A stretch of DNA of 39,859 bases from Frankia sp. AgB1.9 (GCF_016786355.1 NZ_JADWYX010000083.1:1-39859), one strand, 5' to 3'; positions 15,799 through 24,180 are shown, counted from the first letter of the stretch. A program made the numbers and translations. Notes: a model not told the origin generated them from the letters alone.

Positions 15799-16653
15799 AT
15801 GACCATCGCTGTCACGGGCGGGAACGGCGAGTTCGGCCGTGCCGTCCTGGAATCGCTGCCGGCCCGGACCTCCGAGCCGATCGTGGGGACCGTCCGTGAC
15901 CTCGCGAAGGTCGCGCCCGTCCCCGGAGTGGACTACCGGCCAGGCGACTTCGACGACCCGGCCGCCTTCCAGGCCGCGCTGCGTGGCGTCGACGTCGCGC
16001 TGATCAACGCGACGTTCTTCGGAGCCGAGCCTGCGCGCCGGCTCGCGCGCGTCACCGCGGCCCTTCGTGCAGCCGCCGACGCCGAGGTCAGCCGGATCGT
16101 GCTGACCAGCTGGTCCGATCTCGACAACGCGACGGTGCCCGCCGTGCGGGACTACAAGGACCTCGAAGCGGCCGCGACGAGCGCCGGCCCGGCCGTGACG
16201 ATCCTGCGCATGGCGTCCGGGCTGGCCGACGCGTTGGCGCGCGACGTCGTCTGGGGCAGGGCTGGCGGCGAGCTCGTCGCGCCCGCGGGCCGCGCGGCGG
16301 CCACACCCGCGGCCATTGCCGACCTGGCCGAGGCGACGGCCGCGGTGCTCACCGAGCCCGGCCACGACAGCCTCGTCCACGAGCTCACCGGGCCCGACCA
16401 GGTCACCTGGGACCAGCTGGCCGAGCTGGCCGGGGTGCCCTTCCGGGCCGTCAACGAGGACGAGTACCTCGACTACCTCGTCCGCTTCGCCCTGCCGCCG
16501 ACGGTCACGCGGCAGCTCCTCGAGCTGTTCGCCGACTTCCGCGGCACCTGGGCGAGCGCACCGACGCCGACCCTCGCGCACCTCGTCGGACACGCACCGA
16601 CGCCCGGGACGGAGGCGGTCGCACGGCGGGTTGCCCGTTTTCCGACGAGCTGA
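15799..16653 (+). CDS. NmrA-like/atypical SDR NAD(P)-binding protein
   Basis: A 284-residue Rossmann protein. It begins MTIAVTGGNGEFGRAVLESL with the G-x-x-G-x-x-G cofactor motif at about 7-13, followed by VDYRPGDFDDPAAFQAAL and GVDVALINATFF, the pattern of NmrA/QOR2-type quinone or NAD(P)H sensors and reductases. The ATG at 15799 follows AGGAGG by about 4 nt. It is divergent from the TetR gene and shares an inverted-repeat operator with it. A role in detoxifying or sensing an electrophile or quinone is plausible but inferred. Confidence 0.88.
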   Translation: MTIAVTGGNGEFGRAVLESLPARTSEPIVGTVRDLAKVAPVPGVDYRPGDFDDPAAFQAALRGVDVALINATFFGAEPARRLARVTAALRAAADAEVSRIVLTSWSDLDNATVPAVRDYKDLEAAATSAGPAVTILRMASGLADALARDVVWGRAGGELVAPAGRAAATPAAIADLAEATAAVLTEPGHDSLVHELTGPDQVTWDQLAELAGVPFRAVNEDEYLDYLVRFALPPTVTRQLLELFADFRGTWASAPTPTLAHLVGHAPTPGTEAVARRVARFPTS

Positions 16654-16730
16654 CCGGACCAGGCGACGGACCGCCCGCGACCCGCGCCGGCGCCGCCCAT
16701 CCGGTCGGACGGGCGGCGCTGGCGGGGATG

Positions 16731-18191
16731 TCAGGCCGGCCAGCCGACGGTCTTGGTCTCGGTGAAGATCTCCAGGCCCTCGATGCCGCACTGGCGCCCG
16801 ATGCCGGACTGCTTGTAGCCACCGAACGGGGCGTCGGCCCCGTACCAGAGACCACCGTTGAGGCCGAGGGTGCCCGTCCGGATCCGGCGCGCCACGCCCT
16901 TCGCCCGGTCCAGGTCGGCGGACATGATCACCCCGGAGAGGCCGTACACCGAGTCGTTGGCGATGCGAACCGCGTCGTCGTCGTCCTCGAAGCCGATCAC
17001 GACGAGGACCGGGCCGAAGATCTCCTCCTGCGCGATCGTCATGCCCGGCGTGACGTCGGCGAACAAGGTCGGCTCGACGAAGAAGCCGCGGTCGAGGTCC
17101 TTCGGCACCCCACCGCCGAGGACGACGCGGGCGCCCTCGGCCCGGCCCTTCTCGATATAGCCGAGAACCCGCTCCTGCTGGCGCTTCGAGACCTGCGGGC
17201 CCTGCAGCACCGACGGGTCGGTCGGGTCGCCGTACTTCACGCCGGCGAACGCCGCCGTCGCCAGCTCGATCGCCTCGTCGTAGCGCGAGTTCGGGACCAG
17301 CAGCCGGGTCGGCATGGCGCAGCCCTGGCCCGCGTGCATGCAGACCATCGCCGCGCCCGGGATCGCCTGGGTGAAGTCGGCGTCGTCCAGCAGCAGGTTC
17401 ACCGACTTCCCGCCGAGCTCCAGGAACGTCGGCTTCACCGTCTCGGCCGCGGCCGCCATGATCCGCCGGCCGGTGACCGTCGAGCCGGTGAAGGCGATCA
17501 TGTCGACCAGCGGCGACGTCGACAGCACCTCCCCCACCAGGTGGTCCGACGACGGGACGATGTTGACGACGCCCGGCGGGATGTCGGTGTGCTCGGCGAT
17601 CAGCCGGCCGAGCCGGGTGGTGTTCCAGGGCGTGTCCGGCGCGGGCTTCAGCACGCAGGTGTTGCCCATGGCGAGGATCGGCCCGAGCTTGTTCAGCGCG
17701 ATCTCGAACGGGAAGTTCCACGGGGTCACCACGCCGACGACCCCGACCGGCTCCTTCCACACCTCCCGCGCCGACGGATAGCCCATCCCGAACGCGTCCT
17801 TCGGGGGGAGCGTCCGCGTCCACCCGAACGACTCGATCTGCTCGGCCGGCCAGCGCAGCGCCTCCTTCAGCGGCGCGTCCAACTGCGGGCCGTACGTGGT
17901 GAGCACGGGGCAGCCGACCTCGGCGACGAGCTCGGCCCGCAACTCCTCGGCCTCCCGCTCGATCGCGGCCTGCAGCTGCAGGAGCGCCTTCTTGCGGCCG
18001 GCGTGGTCCCGAGCCCAGTCCGACTGGTCGAAGGCCGCCCGCGCCGCGTCGACCGCGCCCCGCATGTCCGCGCGGGACGCGTCCGCGGTCACGCCGAGGA
18101 CCTCCTCGGTCGCCGGGTTGACGTTGTCGAAGACCCGGCCCCCTTCGGCGTCGACGAGCCTGCCATTGATCAACATGCGCTGCTCGGACAT
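16731..18191 (-). CDS. Aldehyde dehydrogenase family protein
   Basis: A 486-residue aldehyde dehydrogenase. Visible are PWNFP (Asn159), FTGSTVTGRRI at about 234-244, Glu258 in FLELGGKS, the nucleophile Cys291 in HAGQGCAMPTR, and EEIFGPVLVV. The ATG at 18191 overlaps the SDR stop (TGATG). A GTG one codon upstream (18194) is also possible. Both are preceded by GGAGAAG. An SDR alcohol dehydrogenase followed by an aldehyde dehydrogenase suggests stepwise oxidation of an alcohol to an acid that the ligases could then activate (inference). Confidence 0.94.
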   Translation of the reverse strand: MSEQRMLINGRLVDAEGGRVFDNVNPATEEVLGVTADASRADMRGAVDAARAAFDQSDWARDHAGRKKALLQLQAAIEREAEELRAELVAEVGCPVLTTYGPQLDAPLKEALRWPAEQIESFGWTRTLPPKDAFGMGYPSAREVWKEPVGVVGVVTPWNFPFEIALNKLGPILAMGNTCVLKPAPDTPWNTTRLGRLIAEHTDIPPGVVNIVPSSDHLVGEVLSTSPLVDMIAFTGSTVTGRRIMAAAAETVKPTFLELGGKSVNLLLDDADFTQAIPGAAMVCMHAGQGCAMPTRLLVPNSRYDEAIELATAAFAGVKYGDPTDPSVLQGPQVSKRQQERVLGYIEKGRAEGARVVLGGGVPKDLDRGFFVEPTLFADVTPGMTIAQEEIFGPVLVVIGFEDDDDAVRIANDSVYGLSGVIMSADLDRAKGVARRIRTGTLGLNGGLWYGADAPFGGYKQSGIGRQCGIEGLEIFTETKTVGWPA

Positions 18192-18961
18192 CACTTCTCC
18201 AGGAGGGCGGTGGTCGCAGGGGCCCGCGGGACGAGGGTGAGCGACGGGATCGCGCTGCTCGCGCCACAGTGCAGCGCAGCGATCGTGACGTCAACGAGGT
18301 GGTCGACGTCAATGAAATGTCCGGTGAAGTAGCCGAGGCGTTGCCATTCGGCTACCGCCTGGCTGATGTGCTCCGGGTCGTTGCCGACCAGCGAGCCGGT
18401 CGCGGAGTCGCCCTCGCCACCCAGGCAGTCCCCGATCGTGAGGCGGGTGAAGCCGATGGAGGGGTGCTCGACGCGCCACGCCTCGACGAGCTTGTCGAGC
18501 GCCGCCTTGCTCGCCGCGTAGCCGCCGACGAAGGGCCACGGCGGCCCCCCGGACGCGCTGATCGACGACAGATAGACGGCCGAGCCGCCCGCCTGGGCCA
18601 GATGCGGCAGCGCGGCCGCCGTCACCAGCGCGGCGCCGGTGACGTTGGTCGCGAACAGCTTCCCCCAGCCGGCCGCGTCCATCTGGTCGAGCGGCTTGAT
18701 CGTGATGACGCCGGTGGAGTACACGACGCCGTCGATACCGCCGAGCGCGTCCGCCGCCTGGGCGACCGCGTTCCGGCAGGACGTCTCGTCGGTGACGTCG
18801 CACTCGATCGCGACCGCCCCGTCGCCCGCCTCGCGCACCGCCGCGTCCAGCCGGTCCCGCCGGCGGGCGAGCATCGCGACCTGCTTTCCCTGCCGGGCGA
18901 GCCCGAGCGCGATGCAGCGTCCCAGGCCGCTGGAGGCCCCGACGACGACCACGCGCTTCAC
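18191..18961 (-). CDS. Short-chain dehydrogenase/reductase
   Basis: A 256-residue classical SDR. The cofactor loop is VGASSGLG at about 7-14, Asp55 lies in ECDVTD, a Ser pair is at 132-133 (LSSIS), and the catalytic pair is Tyr148 and Lys152 (YAASK). The NAG motif is replaced by STG (YSTGV). The GTG start is the first of the operon and is preceded by AAGG at about 8 nt. It overlaps the downstream aldehyde dehydrogenase. Operator sites J and K are 266 and 381 bp upstream in the divergent region, so joint control is possible but less direct. Confidence 0.9.
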   Translation of the reverse strand: MKRVVVVGASSGLGRCIALGLARQGKQVAMLARRRDRLDAAVREAGDGAVAIECDVTDETSCRNAVAQAADALGGIDGVVYSTGVITIKPLDQMDAAGWGKLFATNVTGAALVTAAALPHLAQAGGSAVYLSSISASGGPPWPFVGGYAASKAALDKLVEAWRVEHPSIGFTRLTIGDCLGGEGDSATGSLVGNDPEHISQAVAEWQRLGYFTGHFIDVDHLVDVTIAALHCGASSAIPSLTLVPRAPATTALLEK

Positions 18962-19071
18962 GCGATCGCCTTCGCACGCTCGGGGCGGCCGCCGGCAGGT
19001 CTGCGTCGCGTCATCGTGAGCCGCCGCCCCTCGGGGATAACTCGGCCCGCGGCCGGACCGGCCCGGTCCAC

Positions 19072-19143
19072 TCTGTGCGCCTTCTACAGTCTGTGCGCCT
19101 TCTACAGTCTGTGCGCCTTCTACAGTCTGTGCGCCTTCTACAG
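19072..19143. repeat. Four exact tandem copies of an 18-bp unit
   Basis: The unit TCTGTGCGCCTTCTACAG occurs four times head to tail with no mismatch. Each unit has short inverted ends (CTGT and ACAG), and the last copy runs into a CCTTCT-AC-AGAAGG hairpin at 19134-19147. It lies in the 424-bp divergent region 18962-19385 between the SDR and the kinase gene, upstream of operators J and K. No gene is credible there, though the 18-bp period leaves reading frames open. Function unknown. Confidence 0.85.
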
Positions 19144-19226
19144 AAGGTCATCGCCACACCTCCAGCTCCGGAGGGAGCCGTCGGACCTGTCTCGGCCCCC
19201 ACCTGCTGTTCTACCGCATCTCCCCA

Positions 19227-19244
19227 GAGACATCTATATGTATC
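19227..19244. promoter_or_regulatory. AT-rich palindromic motif, operator site J
   Basis: GAGACATCTATATGTATC has arms ACAT and ATGT around CTAT. It is close to sites D and F. It lies in the divergent SDR/kinase promoter region. Confidence 0.58.
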
Positions 19245-19341
19245 GGCCCGCGGCGGCGGCTCCGCCCGAGTCCCCGCTCGGGCGGGGAGGCGGGTTCGCG
19301 ACCGTACCGGGACGGTCGCCGCGCCGACCGACACCGGTCTA

Positions 19342-19359
19342 TAAATATCTAGATAGAAG
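19342..19359. promoter_or_regulatory. AT-rich palindromic motif, operator site K
   Basis: TAAATATCTAGATAGAAG has a left half identical to site A apart from the last base, and the core ATCTAGAT. It lies 26 bp upstream of the kinase ATG, where it would overlap the core promoter. Confidence 0.62.
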
Positions 19360-19385
19360 CCGCCCTTGGCCATCTGGAGCGCCCC

Positions 19386-20486
19386 ATGAGCACGACGGTA
19401 GACCCGCCGCCGCTGGTGTCCGACCCGCGCGACGTGACGGCCGGCTGGCTGACCGACGTGCTGGCACAGGCGGGAGCCCTGACGGACGGCGCCCGGGTGA
19501 CCGGGTTCGAGGCGACGGCCATCGGCACGGGCGCGGTCGGCTCGACCCTGCGCTACCAGCTGAGGTACGCCGAGGACACCGGCGTGGCCGGGGGGCCGGC
19601 GACCGTCGTCGCCAAGTTCGCGTCGTCGGAGGAGCAGAGCCGGGCGACCGGCGTCCTGACGCTGACCTACGAGCGCGAGGTCGCCTTCTACCAGCAGATC
19701 GCCCAGACCGTCGACGTCAGCCAGCCACGCTGCTACTACGCCGCCATCGAGCCCGGGACGGCGAACGTGGTGGTCGTCCTGGCCGACCTCGCGCCCGCGG
19801 TGCCCGGCGACCAGCTCCTCGGCTGCGACGCCGACGACGCCGCGCTCGCGGTGACCGAGGCGGCGCGCCTGCACGGTCCCCGCTGGGGCGACCCGACCCT
19901 CCTCGAGAAGCGCTGGCTGACCGCCCGGTCACCCGTCGCGATCTCCGAGGTCTACCGCGCCGTGTGGGACGGGTTCGTGGACCGCTTCCGCGCGTCGATC
20001 GAGCCCGAGGTCATCACCCAGGGCGAGGCGCTGGGCGCCGGGATCGAGGCCTGGCAGGAGCACCGACCCGCCCAGCTGACCGTGACCCACGGCGACTTCC
20101 GGATCGACAACATGATGTTCGAGGGCGCCGGCGCCCAGCGGCGCGTCACCATCGTCGACTGGCAGACCCCGAAGCTCGGTGCCGGCGCCGGCGACGTCGC
20201 CTACCTGATCGGCGGGAGCCTGCCGGTCGAGCAGCGCCGGCCCCGCGAGCGCGACCTGGTCCGCCGCTACCACCAGGCGCTGGCCCAGTACGGCGTGACC
20301 GACGGCTACCCGTTCGAGGACTGCTGGGAGGACTACCGCCGCTACAGCTGGACCGGCCTGATCACTGCCGTCGTCGCGGGCATGCTGGTCAGCCGGACGG
20401 ACCGCGGCGACGCCATGTTCGCGACGCTGGCCAACCGTCACGCCGCTCACACCCACGACCTCGCGGCAACCGACCACCTGCGTTGA
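19386..20486 (+). CDS. APH-fold phosphotransferase family protein
   Basis: A 366-residue kinase-fold protein. It has the canonical catalytic loop THGDFRIDNMMFE at about 234-246 and the metal-binding IVDWQTPKLGAGAGDVAYLIG. Unlike the kinase at 14003-15064, the HGDxxxxN His is intact. GGAG lies about 6 nt before the ATG. It is related to the choline/ethanolamine-kinase-like and ACAD10/11 kinase-domain proteins common in actinobacterial lipid clusters. A hydroxyacyl-CoA kinase role is my inference; antibiotic resistance is unlikely from context. Operator K directly precedes it. A GntR regulator follows 144 bp downstream on the same strand. Confidence 0.87.
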   Translation: MSTTVDPPPLVSDPRDVTAGWLTDVLAQAGALTDGARVTGFEATAIGTGAVGSTLRYQLRYAEDTGVAGGPATVVAKFASSEEQSRATGVLTLTYEREVAFYQQIAQTVDVSQPRCYYAAIEPGTANVVVVLADLAPAVPGDQLLGCDADDAALAVTEAARLHGPRWGDPTLLEKRWLTARSPVAISEVYRAVWDGFVDRFRASIEPEVITQGEALGAGIEAWQEHRPAQLTVTHGDFRIDNMMFEGAGAQRRVTIVDWQTPKLGAGAGDVAYLIGGSLPVEQRRPRERDLVRRYHQALAQYGVTDGYPFEDCWEDYRRYSWTGLITAVVAGMLVSRTDRGDAMFATLANRHAAHTHDLAATDHLR

Positions 20487-20630
20487 CGCCGACCCGACCC
20501 TCCTGACGACCGCCCGGGGTAACCGCGCCGAGATCCGATCGAGAAGACCAGCCGGTACGCTGGGTTGATCCTCTTACCCGGTGCGGCGCGAGGCTACCGA
20601 CCCCGAGGCAACCGACAGAGAGGGGCAGGC

Positions 20631-21407
20631 ATGGCGACCGAGAGCCGGGGATCGCCGGGCGGCGAGCGCGCGGCGCTGCGGGAGAAGCCGCAGCAGATAG
20701 CCGACGAGCTCCGCCGACTGATCGTCTCCGGCGAGCTCGCGGACGGTGCGTCGCTGGGACGCGAACCCGATCTCGTCGACCGCTTCGGGGTCTCCCGGCC
20801 TTCCCTGCGGGAGGCGCTGCGCATCCTGGAGGCCGACGGCCTGATCACGGTCAAGCGGGGCGTGCAGGGCGGGGTGATCGTCCACCAGCCGGACCGGCGG
20901 ATGACCGCCCGCACCGCCGCGCTGCTGCTCCAGGCCCGCAACGTGCCGCTCGGGGACGTCTACGACGCGCGCAGCATGATCGAGCCGGCCGCCGCACGCC
21001 TTGTCGCCCAGTCGCGCTCACGCCGGTCCGCCGCCGCGGAGCTGCGGCGGCTCACCGCCGCGCAGCTTGAGGTGATCGACGACCCGGCGGCGTTCGGCCA
21101 GGCGAACTCCGCCTTCCACTCCCGCCTCGTCGAGCTGGCCGGGAACCAGACGCTGAGCATCGTCGCCGAGATGCTCGCCGAGATCGTCGCGCGCGCCGTC
21201 GCCGCGGCCAGTCAGCCGGACGAGGCCAGGGACACCGCGGCGATCCGCGCGCGCGGGCTGCGTTCCCAGGCCAGGCTCGCCGCGCTCGTCGAGGCCGGCG
21301 ATGCGAGCGCCGCCGAGGCGCACTGGGCGGAGCACATGAAGGTCGTCGGCCGCATCATGCTCACCCAGCGCCCGAAGACCGTCATCGACCTGATGCAGCA
21401 CTACTGA
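20631..21407 (+). CDS. GntR-family transcriptional regulator (FadR/FCD subfamily)
   Basis: A 258-residue regulator. The winged helix-turn-helix is at about 20-90 (IADELRRLIVSGELADGASL, FGVSRPSLREALRILEADGLITVKRG). An all-helical FCD ligand domain follows (YDARSMIEPAAARLVA, FHSRLVELAGNQ), which in this family often binds a metal and an organic acid. The ATG at 20631 is preceded by GAGAGGGGC, which decides it against a 22-codon longer frame. It lies at the edge of the lipid island and is a candidate regulator for it, but the AT-rich motif does not look like the usual FadR-type TNGTNNNACNA operator, so the link is only positional. Confidence 0.9.
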   Translation: MATESRGSPGGERAALREKPQQIADELRRLIVSGELADGASLGREPDLVDRFGVSRPSLREALRILEADGLITVKRGVQGGVIVHQPDRRMTARTAALLLQARNVPLGDVYDARSMIEPAAARLVAQSRSRRSAAAELRRLTAAQLEVIDDPAAFGQANSAFHSRLVELAGNQTLSIVAEMLAEIVARAVAAASQPDEARDTAAIRARGLRSQARLAALVEAGDASAAEAHWAEHMKVVGRIMLTQRPKTVIDLMQHY

Positions 21408-21468
21408 GCGACCCCCGGCGACCAGACCGCGGCCCGTCGGCTTCTGCCGCGGCGTCTGCGGGCGTTCG

Positions 21469-21951
21469 TCAGGAGGCCCCAGTCTTCCCTCTCGCCTTGA
21501 CGGCGACCGTCAGAGCCTTGGCCGCCAGTGCCTTCCCGGCGCCGCGGGCGCTCGCGGCCAGGAACGTCGCCCAGTCGAAGTAGTCCCGCCACAGCACGAC
21601 CCGGCCGTCCCGCACCTCGAAGGTGCCGCACACCCAGAACTCCGCCTCCCACGCGCCGGCCCGCAGCACGTCGGTCCGTTCGGTCAGCACGATCGGCCCG
21701 TCCGCCGCGATGTGATGGGTGCGAGCCTCGAAGCCGGTGCTGTACCGGACCATCCCCCGCAGCTGCCGCGCGACGGCGGCGCGTCCCCTGGCCGCCGGGA
21801 GTGGGACGTTCTGATAGACGACATCGTCCGAGACGAGCTGCAGCGCGGCGTCGACGTCAAGCCGTTCCAGCGCCGCCAGAAAGGCTCGGACTACGGACTT
21901 GGGGTCCGAGGCCTCGTCGTCCGTGCCCGGTACGGCCTGCGCGTCTGCCAT
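21469..21951 (-). CDS. Limonene-1,2-epoxide hydrolase-like protein
   Basis: A 160-residue protein of the SnoaL-like/LEH cone fold. Five residues match the Rhodococcus limonene epoxide hydrolase active site (Tyr53, Asn55, Arg99, Asp101, Asp132): Tyr46 and Asn48 in VVYQNVPLP, Arg92 and Asp94 in LTERTDVL, and Asp123 in LWRDYFDW. Hydrolysis of a lipid or terpenoid epoxide to a diol is therefore likely; mycobacterial EphG is another relative. The C-terminal 25 residues are Ala/Lys-rich. It is convergent with the GntR gene. Confidence 0.82.
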   Translation of the reverse strand: MADAQAVPGTDDEASDPKSVVRAFLAALERLDVDAALQLVSDDVVYQNVPLPAARGRAAVARQLRGMVRYSTGFEARTHHIAADGPIVLTERTDVLRAGAWEAEFWVCGTFEVRDGRVVLWRDYFDWATFLAASARGAGKALAAKALTVAVKARGKTGAS

Positions 21952-21987
21952 GACTGCTCCTGCGGAACGTGGGGGGCGGGTGTCGGC

Positions 21988-22653
21988 TCAGCTGACCGGC
22001 ACGGGGGCGCGGGGGCCGGCGGCCGGACCGGTGGCACGCAGGTACACGGCCACCGAGACGCAGGTGATGGCGGCCCAGACGCACCACAGCGAGGTGACGG
22101 CATCGGTCGCGACCCAGGCGAGCAGCGCGACCGCGGCCAGATTGACGATGCCATACCAGCGCAGGAACCGCCGGCCGGAGATGATCAGCGCACCGCACGT
22201 GCTGAGGAGATACAGAACGATCACTGCCGGCCCGGCCTGCAGATGGACGTGATAGACGATGTGGTGCCCGTCGGCCCGGGCCACGAAGGGCCGCGTGACC
22301 ATGGCCACGCCCAGCCAGGCGGTGCACAGCACACCGGCGGCGAGCGTGACGATCTCCATTGCCCGATGCGCCGCCGAGCGTTCCAACAACAGCACCATCA
22401 CGGGGATGTACACCGGCAGGACCAGGAAGGCGATGACCAGGTAGACCACGGTCGCGCCCCGCAGGACCCCGCCGCTGACCTCACCGCGCAGCCCCCACCA
22501 GACGAACGCCTCGACCAGCGAGTGGCCGGCCAGCAGGAGCGGCAGCGCGGCCAGCGGCCACTGCGCGCGGTCCCGAACGTGGCGGGCTGCGTCGATACCG
22601 ACCCCGCCGATCACGATGCCGGCCACGACATCGGCCTCCGGAGAGAAACACAT
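21988..22653 (-). CDS. Multi-pass membrane protein (DUF6629-like)
   Basis: A 221-residue integral membrane protein with about six or seven hydrophobic segments. It begins MCFSPEADVVAGIVIGGVGID, like the DUF6629 family (MCFSA/P start), and contains LAGHSLVEAFVWWGL with a His and a Glu in a membrane segment and a His-rich loop (DGHHIVYHVHLQAG). The ATG at 22653 is chosen because GGGGGCGG precedes it and the family starts here; the open frame extends much further upstream. Function is not known. Confidence 0.75.
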   Translation of the reverse strand: MCFSPEADVVAGIVIGGVGIDAARHVRDRAQWPLAALPLLLAGHSLVEAFVWWGLRGEVSGGVLRGATVVYLVIAFLVLPVYIPVMVLLLERSAAHRAMEIVTLAAGVLCTAWLGVAMVTRPFVARADGHHIVYHVHLQAGPAVIVLYLLSTCGALIISGRRFLRWYGIVNLAAVALLAWVATDAVTSLWCVWAAITCVSVAVYLRATGPAAGPRAPVPVS

Positions 22654-22816
22654 TCCGCCCCCATTTGCGCCCCGCGCCCGCCTCTGCCTGCTCTGAGTAT
22701 CTCGTGCTGACTGCCCACCTCGCGGCCAGATCGGCGCGCGTGATCCTCGCCATTCGGCGCGCGCCGGAACCAGGCTTCGCCGGCACGCGTCGAACGCGGG
22801 CAACGAGGAGGGAAAC

Positions 22817-23950
22817 ATGAGGATTGTGTCGTTCCGCTCGTCGCCGCGGCTGGCGCCGGCGCGGCCCGCCGGTGCCGCTCGTCGCGACGGGCGGCGTGCT
22901 CTTCGGCCGGCGCTGGCCGCGGTCGCCGCGCTGGGTCTGGTCATGTGCGGTGCCCTGACGGCCTGTGCGCGGGCAGGTGGCGCGGCGGAGGCGGGGCCGG
23001 CGCGAACCGGGTCGCGGCCGAGCGATGCCACGCCTGCGCCGCCCAGCTGGCGAACGGAGTCGTTCCTGGACGCCGTCGTGGACGTCCCGGCCTCCTGGGG
23101 GTTCGACGCCGCGCCGACGAGCGACTGGTGTGTGCCGCTGGGACAGTCGCCCGCCGGGCCCCGACAGCCATACGTCGACACCCGAGGCCCTGGCTCGGCG
23201 GTGATGACGATTGGTTGTCCGGGCGGCATGCAGGGGCCCGACCTCAACGGTGGCGGCGTGCCGCCCCCGTACTGGGCCACGCACCTGTGGTTCGCCGCGA
23301 CGCCGGCACCTGCCGGGAGCGCGCAGGTGCCGGACGGGCGGGTGAGCGGCGACGGCTGGACCAGGATCGTCCGCACGGTCGGCTCGGCGAAGGTGCTCGT
23401 CCTGTCGGACGGCGCGCACCTGGGCGAGGCCGAGCGGGTCATCGCGTCCGCTCGCCGGGCCGCGGTCGACCCGCACGGGTGCGCCGCCAGCTCACCGATC
23501 CAGGCTGGCGGCTTCGTCAGACCTGCCCACCCGTTCGAGGTCGCCGGCCTGCGCACCGTGGACAGCGCCGCCGTCTGCCTCTACGACCTGAGCCGTCCCG
23601 TGGGCACGCCCGGGCTGGTGGCCTCTCGCGCGGTCGGCGGGGCTGACGCGACCGCACTGCTCGCCGCGATCCAGGCCGCACCCGTCGGCGGCGGTCCCAA
23701 CGCGCCGGAGGACTGCGTGAAGGACGAGTCGGGCGACGCCGCGATCGTGTTGCGGCTGGTGACGGGTGGGGTGGCCCACGAGGCGTATGTCTACTACGAC
23801 TGGTGCTTCGGCAACGGCATCGACGACGGCACCGCCGTGCGAGCGCTGACCACCGCCGACTGCGGCCCGCTCTGGGCGCAACGCGTCACGCTGTGGGGCG
23901 GCCCGAGCGGCCCCTTCCAGGTCTGCCATCGCGAGACCACCCATTCGTGA
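22817..23950 (+). CDS. Putative secreted lipoprotein, unknown function
   Basis: A 377-residue protein with a long Arg-rich N-terminus, a hydrophobic segment (PALAAVAALGLVMCGAL) and a lipobox LTAC with Cys50, then a Gly/Ala/Pro linker. The mature part has several Cys residues (for example DWCVPLG, TIGCPGG, VCLYDL, DCVKDES, DWCFGNG, DCGPLW, VCHRE), so disulfides outside the cell are likely. GAGGAGGG lies about 6 nt before the ATG. I recognise no enzyme family. It stands alone between divergent and convergent neighbours. Confidence 0.78.
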   Translation: MRIVSFRSSPRLAPARPAGAARRDGRRALRPALAAVAALGLVMCGALTACARAGGAAEAGPARTGSRPSDATPAPPSWRTESFLDAVVDVPASWGFDAAPTSDWCVPLGQSPAGPRQPYVDTRGPGSAVMTIGCPGGMQGPDLNGGGVPPPYWATHLWFAATPAPAGSAQVPDGRVSGDGWTRIVRTVGSAKVLVLSDGAHLGEAERVIASARRAAVDPHGCAASSPIQAGGFVRPAHPFEVAGLRTVDSAAVCLYDLSRPVGTPGLVASRAVGGADATALLAAIQAAPVGGGPNAPEDCVKDESGDAAIVLRLVTGGVAHEAYVYYDWCFGNGIDDGTAVRALTTADCGPLWAQRVTLWGGPSGPFQVCHRETTHS

Positions 23951-23991
23951 GGCCACACGCCGCCGGGCCACCCGTGGAAGCGGCCCGGTGG

Positions 23992-24180
23992 TCAGGCCCG
24001 ACGGCGGGCCAGCAGGCTGCCGATTCCGCCACCGAACAGGCCGATCGCGCCCAGCAGAATCCCGAAGACGCCGAAGGTCGTCGGGGTGTCCCAGGAGATG
24101 GCGGTGGTGAAAGCGAGCAGAACCCCGATCACGATCAGGGTGATGGCGGCCAACGTCCCGATGATGCCCAAGTCGTTCAT
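23992..24180 (-). CDS. Small two-TM membrane protein
   Basis: A 62-residue protein with two hydrophobic helices (IIGTLAAITLIVIGVLLAF and FGVFGILLGAIGLFGGGIGSLLA) and an RRRA end. It is divergent from the histidine kinase gene, whose start is taken at 24254 so the two do not overlap. The ribosome site is weak. Function unknown. Confidence 0.6.
   Translation of the reverse strand: MNDLGIIGTLAAITLIVIGVLLAFTTAISWDTPTTFGVFGILLGAIGLFGGGIGSLLARRRA

Noticed and set aside
15136..18312. A 1058-residue minus-strand open frame across the TetR, NmrA-like and aldehyde dehydrogenase genes
   Set aside because: Only its last 194 codons (the TetR gene) are real. The rest is an Arg/Gly/Ala-rich frame made open by high GC, opposite or out of frame to well-recognised genes.
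19072..19143. The four 18-bp repeats as a CRISPR array
   Set aside because: The units are head to tail with no spacers and are too short; no cas gene is present.
18269..20506. A 745-residue plus-strand open frame including the four tandem repeats (read as LCAFYS units)
   Set aside because: It runs antisense to the SDR and out of frame with the kinase gene, and its sequence is Arg/Gly/Pro-rich without any domain.
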